Source: Powellomyces hirtus
Taxonomy: Eukaryota > Chytridiomycota > Chytridiomycetes > Spizellomycetales > Powellomycetaceae
Direction of reading: 5' to 3'
NCBI GenBank assembly: GCA_025526995.1
Contig: JAHLKG010000006.1
Coordinates: 992,001 to 1,056,000, forward strand
DNA length: 64,000 nucleotides
Shown here piece by piece: positions 57,403-64,000 of this stretch. The position numbers were made by a program, and so were the translations under genes. Position 1 is the stretch's first letter, and each line of letters opens with the position of its first letter. The notes beneath the pieces were generated by a model. It had not been told where the DNA came from. It ran no database searches and worked only from the letters and a program-made list of their open reading frames with translations.

Positions 57403-58299
57403 ATGAGCGTCTCAACACCTTGTGTCTCCGAGGGATTCCCCGTTGGCCAATGCTTCGAATGCGTCAGCAAAGACATCAACCTCGCCAACCCTCCTGCCAG
57501 CTGGGATCTCTTCACCGACCGCGCAGTCAAGAACGCGTTCTTTGACTCTCTCCTGCCGACAGAGAAAGAAGCGAATGTCGAATGCATTGGTTGGCATCAA
57601 CTGGAAAATCTCTGCCCAGGCGCGGTGGATTACGACTATCGACGCGCGGATGATGTCACCAAAGTGTGTAGGCTGGGTCCCAACGAAGAACCGGGGCCGG
57701 TGATGATCCCTTCAGGCTACCAGTATGCGAAGCAGATGCTGGCTCAGGCCAATTTCGGCACAGGTGTAACTTCAGCCTCGGCTGGAAGTGGGGTACGTTT
57801 TCTCACTCGCTCATACTGATCGGTCTGTGAATTTGTCTCTCTTACATGTCTTTCATCTACATAGACCACGTCTGCTGCTCAAATCAGTACCACGATGGCC
57901 GGTCTTCCTGAAGGGGTATGTTACCCTTTGATTAGTCCTGCTCTGAGCCCAAACAATCTATCTTAGTCTCTAACGTATACATCTTGACCTACGTAGACCA
58001 TTCCTCAGCAAACCATCGTCACCGCTACCCAGAACGGAGCAATCACAATCACCACCATCGTGAATCCTGGGCAACCCACCGTCGTTGCGCAACCGGGACG
58101 TTCGACTGTTGAGGTGGGTGTTGATGCCACGCAAACCGTCAAGCCAGGACGCGGTGCGGGAGCCACACCTACTACACCGGCGAACACGGGGAGCAGTGTC
58201 AACGTCAGCGCTGCGGAGCAAAGGAGCCCCAATCACCTTACCTTTGTGATGGCTGCCATGTTCCTGTTTGTCTCCCCCGTCATTGCTCTGGGCATGTAA
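57403..58299 (+). CDS. Small cell-surface-like protein, unrecognised
   Basis: Exons 57403-57792, 57865-57915 and 57997-58299, in phase, 247 residues. The N-terminal half has six or more cysteines (PCVSEG, GQCFECVSK, VECIGW, NLCPGAV, KVCRLG) and acidic/aromatic residues. The second half is S/T/G-rich (QNGAITITTIVNPGQPTVVA), and the protein ends in a hydrophobic segment TFVMAAMFLFVSPVIALGM, as in GPI-anchored fungal surface proteins. However, no N-terminal signal peptide is visible at MSVSTPCVSEGF, so a tail anchor or a missed first exon are alternatives. Exon 2 is only 51 nt. Confidence 0.65.
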
Positions 58300-58920
58300 T
58301 TCTAATAGCTCCGATTGCCGCCCCATGTCCCCATGTACATAGTTTTCTGCTTCTCGTAATTTTCAATTCCTTCATAATTTCAAATCCAGCCAATGTAGAC
58401 GGATTGTTGGTTGATCCCATCAGCATTATTAGTCTCCTTCACTTGTTCCTATGAAGATCTTGATTAGATTAATGTATTAACTTAATGCAACAAAGATAGG
58501 TGTGAAGGCAAACAGGAGCCCGTGAAGGATAGACAGAGTAGATTTCAAGGCTGAGGCGTGGTCTCAAGATGACCTATCAACATTCGGCGTTGGTGTTGCT
58601 GCAATTGCCAGATACGGGCTTGACGCAGATGCATGCGACTTGCTCCTACGATTCTTACTTATCCGCCGACTGCTCTTGCAGGTTGTGAAATCGCGTATCC
58701 CTCCCCTAATTCTTTGTCCCCCACAGATTCTTTCGGTGCGTTCCAATTCGGCTTATTTTTGTTCAGCTTTTTATGTCTATTGGATGTCGAAAGTTACCAA
58801 AATAGTCGATAGTCGGTGTCCAACATATCTGCCAAATGAAAGTTTGTAGGGATAAAAGAAGACCATATTCATGATTATTGTAGAATGCGCGGACAGGTTT
58901 AGGCAGATTTTACACAGAAA
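58300..58920. other. Convergent intergenic region
   Basis: Nothing recognised in this AT-rich stretch. Confidence 0.4.
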
Positions 58921-59853
58921 CTATCCTGTAGTACTTATTGAACGATCACCCGCTTCCTGCCAGAAATTCCCCAAGCATGTCAGACCTTCTTCTTCATAGA
59001 CTGATGATAGATCTTCATACAAGTCCACCAGAGGTGCGTGTAAAAATGTGACTTCATCATCATCATCCGAGTCGGACCAGTCGTCATCTAACAACTGTTC
59101 GTCATCGGCTTTCGGTCGTTTACTAGAATCGTCTTTATCATCTCCGATCTTGCGCTTGCTACCGTCGTGCTCACCGCGCTCTTCATCCGCGCCAGCCTCA
59201 TTAGATCCATTTGCACCAGTCGCCCCACCACCACCAATACCCGATTCACTTGAAGTCGGTGGTACGGGAAGACTAGCCCTCCAGACTCTATCTTCATAAC
59301 TCTTCACGCATTCTCGTAAGTAAATCAAATCTTGAGTCGTGACAGCAGATTCCGGGTTCCAAGCCTTCCATATTTTGCGGACTCTGACGGGAATGGGTTC
59401 AAGAATGACGTAGCCCCCATTTAAAGGCGTGGTAAGTTTGATGGCGTGCTTTGTAGGATCGGGTGTTGGCGTGGGTTCGACTGCCAGCAGTAGTTCGCTC
59501 AACTGTTCGGCTGACAGGTGCGGAACAGTGCCCGTTTCAAAAACTGACTTCCCGTGGAAACTGGTGATTAATAGCAGGTAGTCGGCAAACTGGCTTCGTT
59601 GATAAAATATGCAAGTGCGTCCGTTCGGCTTCTGGGCCGGGATGTGTATCGGCGAAGGCCCTCGTAGCGTTCTCGTGGCCGGGGAACCCGGTGTTGAAGA
59701 GTTTGCCGAGTTCGGCACGGACGGCATTGGCGTGATACATGACTCGAATTCCGCGAGAACTTGTTCGGCCGACAATCGAACGCTGTATAGTTTGCCAACC
59801 ACAGGCAGATGTGTAGTCATTCTTGAGGTTTGCGGAGAAAAGAACACTTTCAA
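58921..59853 (-). CDS. Acidic-tailed nuclear-type protein, unrecognised
   Basis: Single open frame of 310 residues; the true start may be the second Met at 59820 (MTTHLPVVGKLYSVRLSAEQ). The first ~190 residues look folded (TCIFYQRSQFADYLLLITSF, GYVILEPIPVRVRKIWKAWN, DLIYLRECVKSYEDRVWRAS). They are followed by a glycine/asparagine stretch, a basic nuclear-localisation-like KRKIGDDKDDSSKRPK and the strongly acidic DDDWSDSDDDDEVTFLHAP. The character fits a subunit of a nuclear complex, but I cannot name it. Confidence 0.6.
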   Translation of the reverse strand: MKVFFSPQTSRMTTHLPVVGKLYSVRLSAEQVLAEFESCITPMPSVPNSANSSTPGSPATRTLRGPSPIHIPAQKPNGRTCIFYQRSQFADYLLLITSFHGKSVFETGTVPHLSAEQLSELLLAVEPTPTPDPTKHAIKLTTPLNGGYVILEPIPVRVRKIWKAWNPESAVTTQDLIYLRECVKSYEDRVWRASLPVPPTSSESGIGGGGATGANGSNEAGADEERGEHDGSKRKIGDDKDDSSKRPKADDEQLLDDDWSDSDDDDEVTFLHAPLVDLYEDLSSVYEEEGLTCLGNFWQEAGDRSISTTG

Positions 59854-60022
59854 AGCGCACGGACGATTGTGCCCTGTTTCAAATAATAAGTACTAGTTAA
59901 ATAGCCAGGTAATTCCCAAACAGTTTCGGTGTAAACCCTGTCGTAAAATCAAGAATCAAGTCGAAGGGGTAAATGGCAGGCCTTCGCTTGGTGCTTTGTC
60001 AGAGATCCCGTGATTCAATCAA

Positions 60023-60226
60023 GTGGTTGCCACAATAACCACTCGTGACATAAAAAAGTTATCATACGAAAAGGTAGAAACCGTCGTCACACCTTTTGAT
60101 CCCGCTAAGAGCTTTTCTCCCTCGCCGCGCCAGGTCCAAGACGCTCAGAGCGTTCGCCAGGCCCTCTCGGAACTCGCTGTGAGCTGCTCAGACATAGGCT
60201 GGTACAGAGTGGAGTACACTTCGTAG
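60023..60226 (+). other. Short ORF of unknown status
   Basis: 67 residues in frame, ending VSCSDIGWYRVEYTS, with no ATG-led start that is convincing. It lies just upstream of the ribonucleotide reductase fragment but does not resemble that family's N-terminus. Confidence 0.2.
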
Positions 60227-60251
60227 CCCTGCATCAAGATGAGCTTTCCGT

Positions 60252-60518
60252 TGGATTTCGCCCCAATATTTGATTCGGAAGGAGTTTCTCACCGACGCTC
60301 TGCCGGTCCAGCTCATTGGGATGAACGCGAACCTGATGTGCACCTATATCGAGTTCGTCGCTGACCGGCTGTTCGTAGCCCTCGGATGCACCAAAGTTTA
60401 CGACGCGAAAAACCCCTTCGACTTCATGGAACTCATCTCTCTTCAGGGCAAGACGGACTTTTTCGAGAAAAAGGTCGGGGAATACCAGATGGCTTTCACA
60501 CTGGATGCAGACTTCTAA
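60252..60518 (+). pseudogene. Ribonucleotide reductase small subunit, C-terminal fragment
   Basis: Encodes [57 protein letters not shown] and the C-terminal FTLDADF tail that docks to the large subunit. Intact fungal R2 is about 390 residues; only the last ~85 are here. All diiron ligands and the radical tyrosine lie upstream and are absent. The linker before FTLDADF is about 14 residues shorter than in other fungal R2 proteins. No exon giving the missing part is visible within 1 kb upstream. A truncated copy or relic of an inserted element is likely; a still-expressed mini-protein cannot be excluded, as the frame itself is intact. Confidence 0.8.
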
Positions 60519-60603
60519 ACTTCCTAACACTGTGACAACCTGATATTAATGTGAAATGTGATGTGAAATAATACTTACATACATATTACAGTACACACAC
60601 CAT

Positions 60604-60870
60604 GTGCAATCTCTATGGGCTATATCCTTCTTTTGCCTGCCTGAATCCGATGATTTTAGCGACTATACCGTCTCCGAACCAGATCTGGAGGTCGGTTCCG
60701 CTACCGAAACCACACCTTTACAAGCCGAAATGCCCCTCCAGAGGACTTCCTTCACCTCCATCACCCGAGAACCGCCTCCACTGCGTCCCATCATGAGCAC
60801 CGGTCCCGCCGAACGTCCTCCGCGTGTCACCGATCGTATTGACAGCTGGTGGAGTTCCATCGCATCATGA
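60604..60870 (+). CDS. Possible small protein, unrecognised
   Basis: 88 codons with an acidic start region SDDFSDYTVSEPDLEVGSAT, then TSFTSITREPPPLRP and RPPRVTDRIDSWWSSIAS. Codon-like composition suggests it is or was coding. The start at 60604 is not a strong ATG. No family known. Confidence 0.3.
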   Translation: MQSLWAISFFCLPESDDFSDYTVSEPDLEVGSATETTPLQAEMPLQRTSFTSITREPPPLRPIMSTGPAERPPRVTDRIDSWWSSIAS

Positions 60871-60979
60871 GACGAGGCCCATCGATGGATCACATCGGAT
60901 CAAAACTCTTCACACCTCCCGTCCGCGCCTTCGCCTGCGAGGATGCCAGACCGGCCTTCCCAAAAGTATAAAGGTGGCC

Positions 60980-61513
60980 ATGGACGAACCGAACTCCCCA
61001 CCGATTCAAAAGGGCCGACGCGATACCACCTGCCGCAACCATTCCTGTGGAGATTCGCACTCTTTCCTCCCCATTCCCATCGACCTCGGAATACATGTGG
61101 CGGAGGGGGAATCTCACGCCTTGGTCATTCGCGACGTCGCGCTTTCAAAGTTGCGCAAGTATGACCAGAAGATCGAAAATGCTTGGCTCATTGAGATGCC
61201 TTCGCCTTTCCTTACGAAGCTCGTAGCGAACGACATTGAAGTTACGGACGATGCTCTCCGTGAAGCTGGGGGCATCAAGGCGTTTCTCAACTCAAAAGGG
61301 AACCCAGTGCTGGAACTGCAGAAGTACCGGGTTGTGCGTCGATACCTGTGGCCTGCGATCGGGGCTAATGCCGCGCTGATCGCCGGCTTATTCGTGTATG
61401 ACAAGGCTCTTTTCACAGGATCAGCCCTCACGTTACTTTATACTTTGCTCGGGGGTCTGTTGGCTCAGGCGTGTTTTCGCAAATGTAAAGTAGTGATTCA
61501 TGGTTCTATATAA
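60980..61513 (+). CDS. Possible tail-anchored membrane protein, unrecognised
   Basis: From the ATG at 60980, 177 residues: MDEPNSPPIQKGRRD, then IPIDLGIHVAEGESHALVIR, LSKLRKYDQKIENAWLIEMP and two hydrophobic segments near the C-terminus (YLWPAIGANAALIAGLFVY and GSALTLLYTLLGGLLAQACF). The frame is open further upstream to 60824. No intron and no family match. It sits among other short intronless frames and may belong to a foreign insertion. Confidence 0.45.
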   Translation: MDEPNSPPIQKGRRDTTCRNHSCGDSHSFLPIPIDLGIHVAEGESHALVIRDVALSKLRKYDQKIENAWLIEMPSPFLTKLVANDIEVTDDALREAGGIKAFLNSKGNPVLELQKYRVVRRYLWPAIGANAALIAGLFVYDKALFTGSALTLLYTLLGGLLAQACFRKCKVVIHGSI

Positions 61514-61531
61514 AAACGACCCCGCTACACA

Positions 61532-61798
61532 TTTTCGGACGATACCTGCCATGCATTCGGCGAACATCTCGATCTCCTACCTCAAATTTTCGATGCCCTC
61601 AAAGTCGGCGGGGATATTCCAGCACTTCCCGATGGCCGAAGGGGAACAAAACTCTGTGACGAATGCGGGCAACGAAAGCCTTGGACGCCCCATTTCTGGC
61701 GCGTCGATAAGGGAAAGATGAGCAGTCTTTGTCAGTCCAGTCGGACGGCAAGGAACCGAGCTACGCATCACCAGCACTCGTATCGACACATGAGATGA
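61532..61798 (+). other. Open frame with zinc-ribbon-like Cys motif, no start codon
   Basis: Without an ATG, the frame reads FSDDTCHAFGEHLDLLPQIF, then LCDECGQRKPWTPHFWRVDK and GKMSSLCQSS. The pattern C-x2-C-x-x-x-KP...F...C resembles the short Cys4 motif often found at the start of HNH/VII-type endonucleases and in many large-virus proteins, except that the fourth Cys is Ser. A TATATAAA box lies just before it at about 61507-61514. Confidence 0.3.
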
Positions 61799-61928
61799 TG
61801 CCTAGAAGCCGCATCATAGGCGCCAAGTGGCGGTTGACGACATCCTCCACGACCTCCTTACGAGTGTAGAAGTCCTCGATCGACACCCTGGATGCTTCTT
61901 GCCTCGTCCTGTAGGATGACAACGACAT
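61761..61928 (-). CDS. Possible 55-residue ORF
   Basis: ATG at 61926-61928, stop at 61761-61763. It encodes MSLSSYRTRQEASRVSIEDF, KEVVEDVVNRHLAPMMRLLG and ends IISCVDTSAGDA, with an amphipathic-helix look. It overlaps the end of the plus-strand Cys-motif frame. It begins 22 bp downstream of the stop of the membrane protein gene on the same strand, so it could also be an alternative 3' exon. Confidence 0.3.
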   Translation of the reverse strand: MSLSSYRTRQEASRVSIEDFYTRKEVVEDVVNRHLAPMMRLLGIISCVDTSAGDA

Positions 61929-61949
61929 GATCCCGTGCATTAGTGCACC

Positions 61950-62670
61950 TTAAGATAAGTACAGGCCGGCTCGTTGCACATTCCGTCCACGGTGACCGGT
62001 CGCGAGCTTGTACACCACGGCAAATAACATCCCGGCCGCCGCAGCGAGCATGAGATACACACCGGCGGATCTGTACCTCGTGCTCTTATCGCTCTTCTCC
62101 TGATTCTCCGGTGATAGTGGTCTAGAGTGGGGCAATGTCGCCATTTGGACTCCACCGTAGATGCTGAGTGCCGTAGCCGCCAAAACTGCAAGGTGGATGT
62201 ACTTGAGGATACGTGTCGTAACGGCCTTTCGCTGTCCATGTTCGGGTTTCGTCGCTTCTGGGTCCACCCATCGGGTGAGAAGAGAGAGGACGCAGTTGAA
62301 AAGGAAGAAATAGCCGGCGGTGAAGAACACCGAGTCGACTAGTAGGAGCGTTATTTTGTGATTAACTTCGGAAGCATTGGACATGGGGAGGTCTGCGACA
62401 ACAATGCGCATTATAAATGCCGCCATTCGCACTACGCATATACACAACAACAAACAATATCAATATGAATCGAAAATGTGCACTCTCGCATCTCCACAAA
62501 TAGCGAGTTTTATGCTTACAGAGAACGTAGGCAATAACCCATCCCAACGCCCATATTTTCGTTCGTCGCAGATTGAGCACAGTGACAGCGAACGCCGCAA
62601 TCATGACGACCGTCAGCGACACGGCCGCTGCGATATTGATGCTCGGAAAGGATTCAGCTGGAGTGGACAT
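61950..62670 (-). CDS. Five-helix fungal membrane protein
   Basis: Exon 1 (62520-62670) starts MSTPAESFPSINIAAAVSLT; exon 2 (61950-62431) joins it as ALGWVIAYVLLRMAAFIMRI, phase correct, giving 210 residues. Five hydrophobic segments: INIAAAVSLTVVMIAAFAV, IWALGWVIAYVLLRMAAFI, LLLVDSVFFTAGYFFLFNCV, LAVLAATALSIYGGVQMA and YLMLAAAAGMLFAVVYKL. The arrangement, with R/D pairs inside helices, recalls the fungal DUF7702/RTA1-like membrane proteins of unknown function. Intron 88 nt. Confidence 0.7.
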
Positions 62671-63601
62671 TGGGAGCGGAGAAGGCTGCTGCTTCAAAGG
62701 GCGATGAGTGGAGAATAAGGCAAATGCTGGTGGAAAGACACAATGAGAGGAGCATAGAGAGAACTTTGGTGGCGAACGCTGGGCGGGACGGCAAGGTATT
62801 TATACATTTCTCTAAATTTGTCCGTTCATAATGCGAAGGCCTGCTGAGCATCCAGACCCTTTCGGACGGTCAGTCATGCTCCTGCGCCGCAAGGGGGCGC
62901 TTAACCAACCACCATAACCTTCTTCAAGATTTAAAGCATTAGATGGCCTCGCAAACTCGGCCCTTATGAGGTCGTTACCTCGCTACTTGATCGCTGATTG
63001 CGAAAATTCTGTTTCCATCTGTCCCACCAGTGTGACGCAAATTGACTATGGTCAATTCCATCTGACGTGTCCAGGCGTTCGTGGAGGTGTAAGAAGTTTC
63101 TTTTCAGAACCTCTCGTCGCTCAATCACGTGCCACAATAGAACGCGTGACCGGGAAATCGGGAGAGTGCTACACAGAATGGACACTTCTTGATTGCCAAT
63201 AGCGAAGACAAAAGCATGGAAGGTGTCCTGCCCTTATTTTTCAAATAGTTTTCTTGCATCTCCTAATGCTCCGCAGAACTGAAAGAAAACAGGTTGAAGG
63301 AAGGAAAGATTGCAAAATTGGTGCTACTGATGATAAGGCACAATAATACCGAGGAGGAAGACAGATATCAAAATTTTTTTATACAAGTTCTTTCCATCGC
63401 TTCAGCAACAAACATCACAGGTGAAGCGCAAATAAGCCTGCTGCGATGTCTCGCTCTTCACAAAAATGCCTTATGAGAGGACATGTTACCTCAACCACTC
63501 TTCCACACGCACGACGCGCTCGCAAGCCATCAAAGAACAAAAGTCCACACGTTTCTTGCCGCCAAACCTTTTCGGTGGAATTCCACAATCATATCACATT
63601 A
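62671..63601. other. Intergenic, no supported gene
   Basis: Frames on both strands (62964-63202, 63446-63677) are short, overlapping and without family resemblance. A CACGTG lies at about 63127-63132 and may belong to the membrane protein gene's upstream region. Confidence 0.35.
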
Positions 63602-64000
63602 TCATCGCCAAATACTGGCACCGCCTGGTACGTCGGCAGTCCACCCGCTTAGTCCCATTGTAGCTTTCAGTCCCTGAGAGGCAGGGGGTACCGAGAGCGT
63701 GGTGTCACCTTTGAGGCCTGCAATCGATGGTATAGCTGTGTTCCCCGAACCGCCGGATCCCGCAGAACTGGTGGACGCTGCGCCCGTTGTTCCGTTGAGG
63801 GTGCTTGTGCCGGTGCCATCGGTACTAGTGCCACCCCACAGGTCGCGGGCAGCGTTGAGCGCGCCGACGCTGCCGCGGCGGCGTGCTTTCATGACCCAGG
63901 TGTCAATCACAGACTTGAGAGCTAGATCCGGATTGTTGAGGGCGCGGTGCCAACTTTCGACTGGATGGTACATCAACGTGATGGGGGAACGCCACGAATT
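63602..64000 (-). CDS. C-terminal end of an unidentified protein (cut by window edge)
   Basis: The frame is open from the window end and closes at 63602. It has a conserved-looking start, NSWRSPITLMYHPVESWHRA, then LALKSVIDTWVMKARRRGSV, followed by a G/S/T-rich low-complexity tail (GTGTSTLNGTTGAASTSSAG) ending PGGASIWR. Function cannot be given from this part. Confidence 0.55.
   Translation of the reverse strand, partial: NSWRSPITLMYHPVESWHRALNNPDLALKSVIDTWVMKARRRGSVGALNAARDLWGGTSTDGTGTSTLNGTTGAASTSSAGSGGSGNTAIPSIAGLKGDTTLSVPPASQGLKATMGLSGWTADVPGGASIWR

Noticed and set aside
1..64000. CRISPR arrays, bacterial operons, Shine-Dalgarno sites, complete transposons
   Set aside because: None seen; spliceosomal introns and eukaryotic gene families show nuclear fungal DNA, and no transposase, integrase or reverse transcriptase motif was found.

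Overview
The window is nuclear DNA of a fungus. The genes carry many short spliceosomal introns (mostly about 55-90 nt, GT..AG), and the products are eukaryotic and fungal: cullin, NOG1, eRF1, importin-5 (Pse1/Kap121), RPS13, a Pmc1-type Ca2+-ATPase, RFX and C2H2 transcription factors, a Cyk3-like transglutaminase-fold protein and a CsbD-like stress protein. Having KxDL, UBR7 and a CUL2-like cullin together with dense introns suggests an early-diverging (chytrid-like) lineage. That placement is inference, because no rRNA or species marker is present. CDS coordinates run from start to stop and include introns; exon limits are given where splice sites could be read from GT/AG borders and reading phase.

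Layout. 1-8.3 kb: 5' part of a CUL2-like cullin (-), an N4BP2-like P-loop kinase (+), NOG1 (-) divergent from eRF1 (+), and a KxDL protein (-). 8.5-20.1 kb: a MYND-finger protein (+), an ATAD2/Yta7-like AAA+ bromodomain protein (-), and a chromodomain protein with two kinds of internal repeat (-). 20.4-31 kb: RPS13 (+), a disordered KEN-box protein (-), a probably mitochondrial UvrD-like helicase (+), tRNA-Trp plus an inverted truncated copy, and UBR7 (+) with an apparent 5-nt exon. 31.7-45.8 kb: importin-5 (+), intron-containing tRNA-Asp (-), a CsbD-like protein (-) and a C2H2 factor (+) separated by an intergenic region with four perfect TGACGTCA sites, then an intronless Ca2+-ATPase (+). 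45.8-48.5 kb: a gene-poor repeat-rich stretch with U6 snRNA (-), a second tRNA-Trp, homopolymer tracts, a 67-bp tandem duplication and many TATCGATA palindromes. 48.8-59.9 kb: RFX factor (+), MGST3-like enzyme (-), Cyk3-like protein (+), and three unrecognised proteins. 59.9-64 kb: an accessory-looking stretch with a truncated ribonucleotide reductase small-subunit sequence, several short intronless ORFs of unknown origin, a five-helix membrane protein and the 3' end of an unidentified gene.

Functional themes: protein synthesis and its supply (NOG1, eRF1, RPS13, importin-5, U6, tRNAs), ubiquitin ligation (cullin, UBR7), chromatin (Yta7-like, chromodomain) and stress or Ca2+ response (CsbD-like, CRE sites, Pmc1). 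The genes look independently transcribed; only the divergent pairs share upstream regions. I found no complete transposon, CRISPR array or clear gene cluster. The least explained parts are 46-48 kb and 60-61.9 kb.
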